A stretch of 64,000 nt of DNA, taken from contig CAKJVC010000013.1 of the NCBI GenBank assembly GCA_918026815.1, forward strand, positions 434,001 to 498,000. Direction: 5' to 3'. Every line of letters begins with the position of its first letter. Positions within the stretch are counted from its first letter, which is position 1. The DNA is from Chalara sp. BL73 (lineage: Eukaryota > Ascomycota > Leotiomycetes > Helotiales). The position numbers and the translations under genes are program-made. Below are positions 46,622 to 58,474 of this stretch, in pieces. The notes below the pieces were generated by a model. The model saw nothing but the letters and a program-made list of their open reading frames with translations, was not told where the DNA came from and did not search any database.

Positions 46622-47908
46622 CGGGACCAGAGGACATGATAGACCTGATACTCCGTTGAGCTGAACTGAAGTCCTAGGAGGATGATCATAATCGATGGCG
46701 GACCGTTTGGAGTAGAGGCTGATTTTTGCCAGCTATTCGGCTAGATGCTAAATATGACTTTCGAGATTTCGAGGCTTTCTACGATATATTATAATGGCTG
46801 AGGCGTTCTGAAGTTCAACTTTTTGGAAATGAAAGATCGGAGAACATCGACGGATGAGCCCCTAAACACCACAACAGCAGGATAGGGGAGTAGAATAACG
46901 AGCATAACTAGGATGGGACAATAATAAGATTGAGGCAGTAGAATCAGCGAGAACAATAATGATATTAATGACAAATCTTTACGAATAACGATCTTGATGT
47001 CTATTTGATTTAGTGATAAGCACAACAGACGGAAGTCGAATCTTAAAAACATGAAAAATGCCACAAGTATTCTTGAAGACGATATATATGATTTGCTCCA
47101 ACCTGGCGAGTAATTTAGTACCGTATGTGTCTCTTTGCAGGAACAATATTCTGTAGGGTCAGTCTGACTTTAGACTCATTTAATCAGTCGTGCCTGAGCG
47201 CCTCTCACTCACCGTGCATTCTAGACATAATAAAAGAGCTTCTTTTCCTTCTACTTTATCCTGTATTCTTCAATAACAGATCCTACTAAGTCTCCTTATA
47301 CAACCACCGGGAGACTTGCCGCTTCTGAGTCATACAATGTATCCCAGGCCTCCAAGGATCCTAAAGCTTCTTAACTGCCAGACATCCACGACTATCCCAT
47401 ACACTTGGACATCTGATTAGCAATATGTGACGAGTCAAATACTCGGTAGTAAGGTGTAAACATTGGAAATACATTGATGAATTTGAGCTGTGTGATACCG
47501 CTGAACTTAGCGGCGTACGATGCTCTCCAATTAAGGGTCAAGTAAAGGGTGGCATTCTTGATGATCTATGTGATGATTGCATATAAGCACGGATAGAAAA
47601 GGAAAGGGAGGAATTGGCTAGAATGGAGGAACTGGCTAGAGGAAGCCGCAGATGGTGATAATGAGTCTAGTTCCACTATGAACAACGGTTGACTTCTGGT
47701 CGATGTGGGAGTTTCGATTTCGCCTGATGTTTGCTTGATATTTTCCACAAATATCAAATCGATGAGCCCCTCAAATCAAAGTTCTTCTTAGCTGTGTAAA
47801 AGTGGGGTAATTTATGGTGTATTGAAGGGGGGAAAAAAAAAGGAGGGGGGGGGGGGGGGTTGTGACTGTCTTGACTGGCAGCCAGTTTATATTTTGATGA
47901 CAGAGCCT
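46622..47908. other. AT-rich intergenic region ending in a poly-purine tract
   Basis: About 1.3 kb with only AT-rich short frames. A purine tract at 47825-47859 lies just beyond the end of the BMT6 gene. No further MCW-type frame was found here. Confidence 0.45.
47825..47859 (+). repeat. poly-purine tract with 15-G run
   Basis: An unbroken purine stretch contains G6, A9, and a terminal run of 15 G (47845-47859). It lies about 50 nt past the stop of the minus-strand BMT6 gene, so its transcript would carry a C-run. G-runs of this length can form quadruplexes and are prone to sequencing error. Confidence 0.7.
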
Positions 47909-49291
47909 CTATTTCCGCCTAAACAAGTGAACCTGAAATCTCATATTCTCCAAGCTGATGGGATACTTCAAGGGCTCCTCAAGCCTATGCCATCGACTCT
48001 CATCTACGATCAGCTTTTCCCATAACCCTTGATCTTCAATCCCTGTTCCAAGCAAGGCACAGTCCATGAGCCAATGCATAGGGTACCTCTTCGAGGCAGC
48101 CTGGTGAGTGTCGTCTTCGTTAACGGAGTCAGCGAAAGGGACCGGTTTCTCTGAGTACGGTGGTATTGACGCAGAGTTATCGGGCTCATTCTCTTTCTCC
48201 TCAGACTGGCTTGAGCTTGGCTCTTCATCTCTTTGCTGATCAGTTATATCCGTGTCGCTGGCATGCTTTGTGATGGCAACTTCTGAGTAGCTTCCTGCGC
48301 TATCAATTACACATAGCAAAGAATCTTTTCTGCAAGTCATAGACAAGTCGAGAAGAAATTTGGTAGTTGCGACAACGTTCGTTGTGTAAAGCTCGTTGAG
48401 GGTAAAGAACAGGGTGATCATGACAGGACCATCTCCAATTATGTTCGTCAGCCTCTCTGTATCAAGCTTCAAAGTATCGGCTTGCGTAAACTCTAGACTG
48501 ACAGTTCCTGCCTTCAGAAAAGAAGCGTTTGAAGCTCTTGCAGATGCACTGGCATATTTCGACAATGGCGGCGGCGTTTCCAGTCCACGGTGAAGCTTAG
48601 AAACCACGTTCCTCCACGGCGCAGAATCGACAAGATGTAAATCCAATACCGCGCTTTCCCTCTCATAATCTTCAATCTGTAGATTTTCAACGGCATTCCT
48701 CAAATCCTCAGGTACTCCACAACTTTGCGGCTTCAAAAACCTCACCAAACCTCCGAAAGCAGCCAGCTCCGCCGCACCCCCACCAATACAAACAACCCGG
48801 GTCCTCTTTATCAGCCCACCGCCATCCTTTCCAATAAAGCCCTGTACCCACCTCTCCTCCCTAACCTCTTCCATAACCCAAGCCAAAAGATTCGCATACC
48901 CCAATACCCGACTAGGACTCCATCGTACCGCGTATGCCTCCAGCCACTCCTCCTTCCCAAACGCCCTTTCAAAATCCCTCTCAAAAAGCGCACTCTTAAT
49001 TTCCTGTAGCACGGGTTTCAACGCCTCCGGATCCTGTGAGATGGGAAAAGTGGTGCGGAAGATGTTCAGTAGCAATTGTTGCAGCTCGGTGGGAAGAAGC
49101 TGAGGCTGGACATTTGGCACAGCAGCTTCTTTGCTTTGAACTTTGGAGGCAGGCTTGGCAGTTTTCTTCACAAATCCAGGACCCTTCCAACCAGGGCGAT
49201 TATTTGGTAGTGGTGGTGGTGCTTTGGATGCTCCCGAATTTGACGGAGGATGTTTGCGCTGGGATTTTTCTTTGCGATCGAATTGGCCCAT
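47909..49291 (-). CDS. BMT6: 25S rRNA (uridine-N3) methyltransferase, BMT6 type
   Basis: A single exon of 460 aa runs from the ATG at 49291 (MGQFDRKEKSQRK, basic and typical of nucleolar proteins) to the TAG at 47911-47909. A SAM-binding motif I is visible (RVVCIGGGAAELAAFGG), then a motif with LDLHLVDSAPW, and a later ITLFFTLNELYTTN strand-helix. The C-terminus carries the family signature YPMHWLMDCALL, ESRWHRL and LKYPISLENMRFQVHLFRRK. An acidic Ser/Glu-rich insertion lies before it. The yeast enzyme methylates a single uridine of 25S rRNA in the nucleolus. The assignment rests on the C-terminal signature and is good, though the closely related BMT5 family was considered and fits less well. 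Confidence 0.8.
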   Translation of the reverse strand: MGQFDRKEKSQRKHPPSNSGASKAPPPLPNNRPGWKGPGFVKKTAKPASKVQSKEAAVPNVQPQLLPTELQQLLLNIFRTTFPISQDPEALKPVLQEIKSALFERDFERAFGKEEWLEAYAVRWSPSRVLGYANLLAWVMEEVREERWVQGFIGKDGGGLIKRTRVVCIGGGAAELAAFGGLVRFLKPQSCGVPEDLRNAVENLQIEDYERESAVLDLHLVDSAPWRNVVSKLHRGLETPPPLSKYASASARASNASFLKAGTVSLEFTQADTLKLDTERLTNIIGDGPVMITLFFTLNELYTTNVVATTKFLLDLSMTCRKDSLLCVIDSAGSYSEVAITKHASDTDITDQQRDEEPSSSQSEEKENEPDNSASIPPYSEKPVPFADSVNEDDTHQAASKRYPMHWLMDCALLGTGIEDQGLWEKLIVDESRWHRLEEPLKYPISLENMRFQVHLFRRK

Positions 49292-49678
49292 GATAGCCAC
49301 CAGTATGTTGAAATGCCAGAAATTAGGTATCAGGACTATTGTCAATCCCTGGGGAGCCTTGGTTTTGAAGAGTGCAAGTTGATGTCGCCAAGCATGAAAT
49401 TCTATGTCAAGATTTGATTCACGTGATGATATTATTGGTTCTAGCGTGTATAAATATATTCAAGTAAAAATAGATCCTTGGCAAACCGAGACAGTCTATA
49501 TCGGCCTACATTAGAAAATACAAATGTAGTAGGCAACCATACACCCCCTAAATTTAACATGCTCCGCTCACGTGATCACGGATATATCTCATTTTGACTT
49601 AACACTGGAATAGAAAATCATGCAACTTGATATTATATCTCAATTGAGGAGAATTTTGCTTAAATTCAAGGCTCAAAG
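49292..49678. other. promoter region of BMT6 / 3' side of hydrolase gene
   Basis: About 390 bp between two minus-strand genes. AT-rich with several CACGTGA-like elements (TTCACGTGATG near 49420, CTCACGTGATC near 49568). No gene is seen. Confidence 0.35.
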
Positions 49679-50723
49679 TTAGAGGTGCTTAGCAAAGAAA
49701 CTCGCAACTTGGTTATAACTTTGCATGTGTCAGCGCATCAGACCTTCAAGCTTGCTTCACTCGGACTTACCCTCTCTCATACTCTTTCAGGTTATTCTCA
49801 TCCTCGAAATTAGCCCTTGCTCCCATCCACCCATGATGCATGTCCTTATATGTCTCTACAACGCCGTTTCTCCCCTCACTCTCCAAGATTTCCTTGTACT
49901 GCGCTACCACGTCCTCGGGCTCGCCATTACTCGCAAGAACAATATGTGGGATCGTGATCTTCTCTGCATCTTCCTTTGCAAGGCGTCTACTCATCATCAT
50001 CAGCGAATCAACCCTTTTTTCATCTTTAAAAAGAGGAACTTACCCAGGATGAACTTGGGCAGAGACCTTAAACAACGTTCCCTCCCCCGAGTTCAACGCG
50101 GTGACCTATACTCATTAACCCCTCCTCTCCGTCTTCCTTTCTCTCCAAAAAGAACGAAAGAAGAAATCAAAGACCCACCTTCCCACCCCAACACAACCCC
50201 AACGCAGCCCACCCCTCCACACCCGGAAATCTTCCCTTGCCTTCCTCAATCACACTCTGCAAGACGGTGCCAAACTCATCGTACTTTCCCACTTTCTCCA
50301 TAAATGCCGTTTTGAGCCTTTCATTCTCCGGACCCGGCTGGAACCACTCCGTTTTGATCGGCTCTCCTTTGAAGAAGTCCGGCACGAGAACCACTATGCC
50401 ACGTATTATTAATCCCCTAGCCTTGATCACAGAAATTAGGAGAGACAGAGAACCTACACGCGTCGAGAGCGGAAGCTAGGAGGTCAGCACCTTGCAGGGT
50501 TTGTGGTGCTGGGCCGAAGACGTCGTAGATATCTACGATTGCTTTTGTAGACGTTTCCGAGCCCGTGATGTCTGTTTTCATGTTATGGACTACTGCATGA
50601 GAGATGATACGGAGGAGGGTACAAACAAACTTTCAAACCCGCCAATTCAATCCATTTCCCCTTCTCTTTGTACCCGCTCGTTACAACTTGCGGAATCGTG
50701 TTGCATGCTTCGCAAGTTGCCAT
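49679..50723 (-). CDS. dienelactone hydrolase family protein
   Basis: Six small exons, 50723-50627, 50571-50458, 50393-50179, 50105-50044, 49986-49771 and 49718-49679, close in phase and encode 247 aa, the usual length for this alpha/beta-hydrolase family. The start is the ATG at 50723 (MATCEACNTIPQVV). Family landmarks are AIVDIYDVFGPAPQTLQGAD, VLVPDFFKGEP, the nucleophile elbow GLCWGGK (Cys138), the acidic residue near NGEPEDVV and the catalytic His in KDMHHGWMGARA (about 213-214). All three catalytic elements are present. Such enzymes hydrolyse dienelactones from aromatic ring breakdown, but most fungal members have unknown substrates. No other catabolic gene is nearby. Confidence 0.88.
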
Positions 50724-51536
50724 TATCCTTTCAAGATCAACAAAAAAGGAGCCCTTGTCAAAAACAAAATCTTGTGAATTTCACAAAGTCTTCAATTGTA
50801 GAGATATAGTTCGAAGCGTAACGGAATTAGGAGATAAGAGCGAGCTAAAGAGATGATGTGATAACAGACTAAGAGTGCGGGGTTAGGTTTCTCTTCTTTT
50901 CTTAACAATAGTGTTACCTAACTTATTAATATCTTAAAATTAGCAAATTCGCTATTTTTTGGGTAAAAAATATAACTTAACCTCGCTATTTTCTTCCGCA
51001 ATCGGCTATGCAAGCAATCCTTTGTAGAATTCTATTGATTTACTCCAGCGGATGGGGACTTGGGTGTAGTTGGACCTCCACCCACGCTTACATAATACGA
51101 AACCTGAAGCCCAGTTTCTAACCATTCTGTATAATGATGCACCAATGTGATTTGTTGTTGAGATTACCGTAAGAAACTAGAAGAGTACATGAAATATAAT
51201 TGGTTCAACGCAACAATAATGGTTCTACATAAAGATGGATAGCATTTATGTGACACTGTGCAAGAGAACTCTATATAACGAAGCGCGTGGAGCATCATAA
51301 TAATAAAACTAGCTCAATCAAATAGCAAATAGCAACATAAAACCCAACATCAAGCAGCGCACGAAGGATAACCTCGCTACCTTGGCGCGCCTTAGTCAGA
51401 ATGCCAATTGTGTCAGGAGCCTCATACCACCCGACGACCTGATATTCTAAATAAACTATCTTCTTAATCAGACTTCAGAAAGTTCTCCTCCAACAAGTCC
51501 GCACGCTATTCCAGCTTCTTCAGCTATGATGGCCGT
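50724..51536. other. AT-rich intergenic region, no gene seen
   Basis: About 800 bp with no recognisable coding sequence. It contains the hydrolase promoter and the 3' UTR of the small secreted protein gene. Confidence 0.45.
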
Positions 51537-52072
51537 TTATTGAGGACAGTCAGTAAAACCGCAATCCTCGCAATAACCTTTCCATGGGAATTGGGTACCA
51601 CCGACAGCAACGCAAGAAGCCTCCCAATGACGGCCATCGATGCCACCAAAAGGCTCACCATTTTTAATGATGGTGCACTATCTTAGAGTCAGAGTCTTTG
51701 CAAACCAAAGAAATAGGGGAGGGTAGATAAGGATTATTCTCGTTACTTACAAGTGGCTGTCCGGAGTGTGCTGTGGGCATGTTAGTATTTTCGCTAGAAA
51801 ATCACTTAAGGATGTCTGGTGAGGGTAAGAAACTTACGATTCCTGAGCCCTGTGGCCCCGAGATCCTTTTGGTAGGTCCGCCTGTAGTAGTCGCAGGCCT
51901 TATTGGTGATGCTATCAACAAAGCCAGATGTTTTGCTTTGCTTGCAAGCACATCCCGCATGGGAAGCCGCTTCAATGCTATACCGCATTAGTGAGTTCTC
52001 CCATACGTAATTGAATCCGAAAACTCACCTAGCTACGGCGGCGAGGATTAAGAACAAAGCCTTGATCTGCAT
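51537..52072 (-). CDS. small secreted cysteine-rich protein (four exons)
   Basis: Exons 52072-52029, 51977-51838, 51770-51751 and 51677-51537 close in phase and encode 114 aa. The protein begins with a signal peptide (MQIKALFLILAAVASIEAA). The mature part has eight Cys: HAGCACKQ, NKACDYYRR, QPLCTI, EASCVAV, GYCEDCGF and TDCPQ at the very C-terminus, consistent with four disulphides. Introns are short with GTGAGT/GTAAGT donors, and the third exon is only 20 nt. No conserved domain is recognised. The size, secretion signal and Cys content fit an effector-like or antimicrobial secreted protein, but that role is an inference. Confidence 0.7.
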
Positions 52073-54330
52073 CTTGAGGAGATTGAAATTTTCAAGAGTG
52101 ATAAGATGATAGTTGAATTAGGTAGATGATATTCTGTTTGATTGAGGCAGAAGTGTTGAAGATGAAAAAACAAGGGAGCATTTGGTACTTATATACTTAA
52201 GATTTGAGAATAATAGCCGCTTGCTAACTAAGCAAACGGTGTAGCAATCTCGTATATTTTTCCGAAACCAGCCTTTCATGAGCCAGGGGTTATTAGGAAA
52301 TACGATAGATGTCCTAGTATAGGAAGGAGAATTGCCTGGAACACTTCCCTTGACTCAGTGACTTGTTTTGAGGCATTTTGTTAATACTAGAGGTTCGGGG
52401 TAACTACTACCGTGCAGTTAAGAAAAGTAATTGTTAGTAAAAGCGTTACAAACTTTAACTTTATTTAAAATTATAATATCTCCTAGAAGGCGGGAGAAGG
52501 GCCTTCAACTGCTTTGGAAACTTTTAGTTTTCAAAGTTGCCAAACTATTCAAACAAAACGAACAATATGATTGGCAGGACTTACGAGGGCTGGGGAAACG
52601 CCCCAAACTACCCTGAAATAAGCTTTCATGGGGCTCCCAAGCTCGTGGTTTTAGTACAACGTTTTGTAAGTAGATCAGTGCACTAGCTTTCATGGGTAAT
52701 GTACTGTACCTGATGTGGCGTTTAGCGGGTAGATCTATTACGGTCAAAGCATTTGCCGATCTCCGATCGACTGAGTATGTTAAAGCTTAAATAGTCGGAT
52801 GGATTCGGTGCGAGAGTGTGGACGGTCCGTCCCACAATATTCATCAACCTTCTCCCAAGTTTCTATATTTTTGAAATTGGGCTTGCTTCTTTATAGTAAT
52901 CATGAGATTTACGATCGAAGCAGGATTTAAATCGTGTAAATCAGCAATTATTATAAGATTATTCTTAATAAAGCCTATGAGCCAAGGAATATATTCGAAC
53001 CACGCTGCCCGTTTTTCCATGATGCACTATCTCCTCACAGTGTGTCTAAGGGTGGAAATTGTTATTACCTACATGTACAAACAATTGCCAAATGGCAATG
53101 ACCGACACCAGCTGATAGAGGCGAATTGACGGCTTTTAGCATGTGTTGCGGGGCTAAGGGGTTCAGTCCAGTCCGGATGCATATGTCAAATATCTACCAG
53201 GCACTACTACTCGGAGACTTCTAATAGACAAGATCAAAGAAGCTTCTACAAGAACTGGACTTAAAAGCTGCAAAGCCGCCACCTCGGGTTTTTCCTAAAA
53301 TCGTAAGGATTGTGGCGTTATCATCTGTGAAACGCAACTTTAAGCTTCCGCGATACTTTCCTCGCTTCTGAATAAAGGTTAGGCGATGAGTTTAGTAGAT
53401 ATCGCTAAAATCTTTTGACTCGCGCTGCACTAGTCAGGTTTCCTATATCAGTAGGGCTGATTGGCGTCAGGAAGAAGGAAACTGAAAGAGGAAAATGGGG
53501 GCCCCGAACAGAACCTCGCAAGGTTATTCCAAGGAGAACCCAAGAAGTTTCAACTACTAAGGAAACTTCTTCTGCTTGTAGGCCCACCGTATAGCCTTGG
53601 TTTTAGCCGCGGGAGGATAGTGGTGCTATCCCTTTTTTCCCCCGCGACCCATAAAAGGTCATCAAACATCTACCGAAGATGATAGCATCTACAGAACAGT
53701 CATAACCACTTCCGCCCTATCGGACCATGCTTGAATAACAGCCGTTTAGATCTAAGGTTGGCTTCATACTAGCAAAGAATAGTGTGGACTCTGAGAGAAC
53801 TAGCTACTCGTGAGAGAAGAAGGTTTGATAATTCGTATATTGGATAATTATCAGATACGAGTTTACACTGATGCCCCCATATTCTGATCTACCTTGGAAT
53901 TATCACCAGTTTCAAGGATCAACCCATATAAGAAGGAGCTGGTATTCTAGACTCGCTCTAGCGCTCTAGCCTGAACTGGAGCCCTGGTAGCAAAGTTTGT
54001 AAATGCTTTGACAAACGGCGCAGCCTGTTGCAGACTTGCTGTCTCGATCGAGATGAAATTGCTTTACAGAGTCGCCACATCGCGTTGGGTTGGGATAAAC
54101 AAAGTTCAGCTAAAGAAATCAAGAAGATGGGTGGAATCATAGGGAGTGTTTCTCCCTCGCAGAATTCAAGTTGGCAAGGAAAATAACTATAAGAGCTCTT
54201 TGGTTTCCCGCCAAAGACAGCATCGCCAGCTTCCAACCTCATCTTTACCGAGCCCTCAACAATCAGCAATCTACCTCGCCGGCACTACTACTCTCTCTTG
54301 CAAGATCTTGCTCAAATCATTCCTAGCAAC
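52073..54330. other. AT-rich intergenic region between two secreted-protein genes
   Basis: About 2.3 kb with scattered short frames (for example 52902-53129 plus, 53461-53682 plus) that lack domains, signal peptides and splice partners. The two flanking secreted-protein genes diverge from it, so it carries both promoters. Confidence 0.45.
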
Positions 54331-55149
54331 ATGAAGGCATTCACTCTATTATTCTTGGCCGCTACCATGGCCACTGCCCTCCCATCCGATGCTGATAATA
54401 TCAGTGCATTTGCAGCTGTCGAACAGGTACCTTCCCAAAGCCTATCCAGTCACCATTCCACCCCTTGCATTTGCTGACAACCACAGCGCGAGACGGACAC
54501 GGACACAGCGTGTAACGACGACCTCTGTGTCACTGTTCCTCGATCTCTGGTACGCCGCAAGGGTAGGGCCGACGCCGCGGCAGTGCTTGCAAACATTGGC
54601 AACTACTACAGCTCCCAATACGAGGCCGAGAAACAGGATAACATCGTAAGTCCAGCTTACCGGGAAACTGGTACGTCGAGAAGCGATTCTAACTTCGTTT
54701 GGATGTAGAGGCGCAGAGACTTTACACGCGGTCTCTCGGCGAAGCTGAGGGACGACACCGGCTGCAACGTCTTTGTCAATAATGTCGCATACAGCGTCTC
54801 CTCGCCCTGCGACTGGGTTGACCAGGCTCACATTGATCTGAAGCGAAGGGATGCAACCAAAGTCACGTATGGCAGGCCTTTGCTTATTTAACCAATAACC
54901 TCAAACTAACAGCTCCAAAGGTTCAGTATCTGCTTTGCAGATAAGCTTACCTACACCAGGCGTGGTGACGGTGGTTACGAGAATGTAAGCCATGCCTCTC
55001 TCACCTTAGACGACAGAACCCTTTACTGACTTCCTGCTTTTCCGTAGTGGGCTTGGGCGGCAGCATCCAGTGGTTCTTGCACGGCCCAGGGTGATGGTCA
55101 TATCGTCGAATGCCATTACTCATCTCCAAGATGTGAATCGGGGAATTAA
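54331..55149 (+). CDS. small secreted protein with eight Cys and dibasic sites (five exons)
   Basis: Exons 54331-54426, 54487-54645, 54709-54866, 54921-54984 and 55048-55149 close in phase and encode 192 aa. A signal peptide is clear (MKAFTLLFLAATMATALP). The body contains eight Cys (TACNDDLC, TGCNVF, SSPCDW, SICFAD, GSCTAQ, VECHYS, RCES). It also has several dibasic or tribasic sites (VRRKGR, IRRRDF, LKRRDA, YTRRGD), where a Kex2-type protease could cut in the Golgi. A Trp/Ala-rich patch (NWAWAAASSGS) follows the last intron. No family is recognised. It could be a secreted protein processed to smaller peptides, or simply a basic Cys-rich effector-like protein; sequence alone does not decide. 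Confidence 0.7.
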
Positions 55150-56099
55150 GTCTAGAAACGGGACTTTCAGGGAGTCAAAGAACTGGATAATTTTTTTTTC
55201 TTAGACCCCTTAGGCGGCCCGATTAGTGTGGATGTTACAGCTTATTCTTCTATTTTGACGGCTTAGTTAGGAGGCTTACATAGACCAGACCAGCTTACCC
55301 CTTACATGAAGAGAGATCTGTCAATCATTCCTGATTCTCCTCTTTCTTTGTATATAGCATTGGACATTCAGTACTTAAGCAAATTCAATTGAACATGCTC
55401 TGCTGTTTTACTGGTATAGATTATATGCTCGCTGTTGAGTTTCCTCAGTCTGTTTTGCGGCGAATTGAGCAGGAAGTGTCAGGAAAGCTTATCAGATATT
55501 TTAACAAAGACAGAAGTTAACAATCATAAAGGATACTACTTAAGACAACTTAATCTCAAATAAAACCCTAAGTCATATAATAATCTAACCCGCTCTTGGC
55601 GCGAATTTTCCTGGCTATAAGTGGCGCAATTATGAAAGTGTTTTATAATTTTTGCAACTATTTCTCTTGCGCATTCAAAATACTTATAAATCAAAATACT
55701 GTGTAAAAGTGTTCCTTTTTACGTGATTTGTTTGAAAACAGATTTGTAAGGTTAGCCTATGTTTCAGTTGTAAAGCACGTTATAAGTACCAATATGGTGA
55801 GCTATCTCTGTATTCGGCTAACCTCAGGGGCTCACTAGAGCTTGTTTTACCATCTCGAGTGCACCCCGCGAGATATAGCCGGACCGTTCCAGTTGTGTTA
55901 AAAAATATAATCTATTTTATCTTAATAAGAAAAGCGTGTACATAGAAAAACTCTTCGGGAAAGTATGTTGAATACTTGTTGCGAAGTCCGGGAATGCTCC
56001 CCAAGAAGATCCACCAAGCCAATCCTCTTCCCATCAATCCATCCTCGCCAGACAGCATCTCTCCTACGATTTGAAGGTTGCCGTTCATTGCCTCTCGGT
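55150..56099. other. convergent AT-rich intergenic region
   Basis: About 950 bp between the stops of two secreted-protein genes. Very AT-rich in its middle, no gene seen. Confidence 0.45.
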
Positions 56100-56804
56100 T
56101 TAGAAGCATGCATAAGCATTCGCAAGGTCGTTGAATCCGTAATCTCTCAGGTCAGCGACTACGTCACATCAGTCAATACACCCCCAAGCCCAACTACAAA
56201 TGTCGCTACAGCGAAACTTACTTCCAGGGGAAACAATGCCGCAAAGAGCTTGGCCATTGCACTGCTGAGCGCTGCCTTAAATTAGCTCCCGCAATCAATA
56301 TATCAGGATGGGATGATACGTACGAGTACATGCAGCAGCTGTAGCCGCTTGTCGGAGCCACGGAGCTGATGGTGCCTCCCCAGCCATTATACAGGTTCTC
56401 TGCGAGCTCATCAACTTTTACTCCTGCAAACCTCGCCCCCCCACTGGTCGGCCGCCCATATCCAAGAAATTCAGAAAGACATGCGAGGAAAATAACATAC
56501 TACAGATTCCGGTCCCGGTCAAAAACGCCTCCTGTCGTCCGCTCCAATTAACATCGGAAAAGACCGTGAAGTACATGAGATCGTTTCGCTCTTTCAAAGA
56601 ACGAGCATCGGCAGCCGGAGTACTGAGAGTGGCGAGATTTGCGCTGGATTCGGCGCTGAGGACTTGAACTGGGAAGTCGGAGATCTATGTTACGTTTGGT
56701 GAGTCGCGTGCTGGCTGCGCCACGGTTTTCTCCACGGCTGATGCTGTCGCTGGCATGGCGAGGGCGCTGCCGATGAGGGCGAGGAGAGTGAGTGGAAGCT
56801 GCAT
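56100..56804 (-). CDS. small secreted protein with DLRDYGFND C-terminus (five exons)
   Basis: Exons 56684-56501, 56423-56324, 56271-56222 and 56158-56100 close in phase after a first exon from the ATG at 56804. The first exon ends at about 56736 or 56727, because two weak donors (GTGGAG, GTGGCG) both work; without splicing there, a TAG would stop the frame. The product is about 153-156 aa. It starts with a signal peptide (MQLPLTLLALIGSALAMPAT), has six Cys (GTGIC, SGYSCCMY, AQQCNG, ALCGIV, and one before the final Phe) and ends IADLRDYGFNDLANAYACF. That C-terminal signature, with GICRVK and GWGGTISSV before it, recurs in fungal small secreted proteins of unknown function. If the first intron is not real, this is a pseudogene. 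Confidence 0.65.
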
Positions 56805-58474
56805 TTCTGGGGTAGGTAGTGGTGGTAGTAGTTTGAGGAAGTGTTTGGTATGATGGAGTGGACAGGATTGATGATGATGATGTAGATGCTCTTGATACGG
56901 AAGGAGGATGATGGCTTCTTATACTTCTTGGGAGGATAACTTACATCTTCCTTGCTATATTAATAATTAAATCTGATGCGGTAAACTATTATCGTGAAGA
57001 TGTTTTCTAATCACAGAGATTTCATGGCTGACAGAAGTGAAGCCTGTCTTGCTCGACCATAGCAATATACTCGTTACATACTTTCCTCAATACCATGCTA
57101 CCATCAGCTTACTGGGATGGGAGTTCATAGCTAACCAACTAGTAGGCTGGAGAGCATATTGAGAAGAAGGAAAGTGGTCCAGATGGGCTGCGTTCTGATT
57201 ATCAAATCGCCGCTGGGGATCATAGTCTCTCGGCGGCCCGAATACCAAGCAAGTACAATTTTTTAAAGAAGCAAAATCTCATGTTTAGATTTGTTTCGGA
57301 CCTGTTTTTTAGTCTGAAAACTGCCTTGCGATTGTGAAGCAATATCCCAAATGGCATGACTAAAGCTTTTGCCAAAGTGTGCACACCACCCACATGTTCT
57401 ACGCTATGCGCTTAGCTAAATTAAAACAAAGCTATTAATCTTTGTTGCCCTGAGTGATTATGAAAGTTTCGACAGAAAGGAGGTAACATGCCATGAAGTC
57501 CTGCGAACCCGTGTCCTATTAGAAAAACACATAGCCGAACAGCCAAGTCAATATATTTCACATACCACAGACATTTATAAGCCTCCAACAAAATATGAGA
57601 ACTAAAGGGACGGCCCGTCATGGCGCCTAGGGCGGCGGAAAAACTTGCGTTCTCGATGATGACCGATACCTCTTTTCCGCATGATCTGAATCAGGAAAAT
57701 GTAAAGAAAGTTGCATTACAAACCACTTGCAGTGATTAGTCGCGCCACTGGTACTGCGTGCTTACATTACGCCTATGCGCTTGTTTGGGGATGCGGCAGT
57801 AACGTTCCACATCGTTTAAGTTATTCGAGGCGTATATTGTTCAGTAAACGCATTGATGCTCGGCGCCACTGTTGGGCCTGCGGCTTGGGTTGTCATAGCG
57901 CGCTAGAATGACCGTTACACAACTCTAGCTTAGCCAATCCAGGCTAAGAACAGACAAAAGAGAGACTCAGCGACGGACTATCGACATACTTGTGGGATAT
58001 CAGTACGTGACTCTCCCACTACGCTGTTCCTTTTTCGAGCAAATGGGAATGCGTGTCCGGGCCGTGAATCGCTTCAAGGGCTGCACAATAACCTTTAGAG
58101 TAGACCCAAAGATGATTTATCCTTGGCAATAATGTGCCTTCTTAGTCTAAATCAGCCATTCAGTGATGTAAATATATTGGAAGCTATACTCTTCATCGTA
58201 AAAGTTGAGGTGTAAATATCATTTAGTATGTATATATATACACTTAGTCTCCATAATGCCCCTTCGCCATAATAGCAATATACACCCGCTAAATTAAACA
58301 ACACAGAAAGTTCAAAAGTACATGTTTTTTTCCTTGAATATCTCATCCATTCATGCTCTCCCATTCCGGGGGGCTTGTCGCCGTGTGGCTATCGTCTCCA
58401 TTACGGAGTCCTCTCCTCTTAAGGGACTCTCGGTAGGGTATATCCATGCTCTTATATCTTAACTTCTGGTCATG
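56805..58474. other. intergenic, no gene seen
   Basis: About 1.7 kb. A frame at 57421-57621 (minus) has no domain. A short TA-rich run lies near 58230-58241. Nothing else is recognisable. Confidence 0.45.

Noticed and set aside
49558..49590. CACGTGA elements upstream of BMT6 as a specific transcription-factor operator
   Set aside because: Such E-box-like hexamers also occur elsewhere in the window (for example 12511, 28267, 25817), so no specific regulator can be claimed.
52996..53030. GGTTCGAAT-like motif on the minus strand near 53005
   Set aside because: No cloverleaf can be drawn around it; no D-arm or anticodon arm is present.
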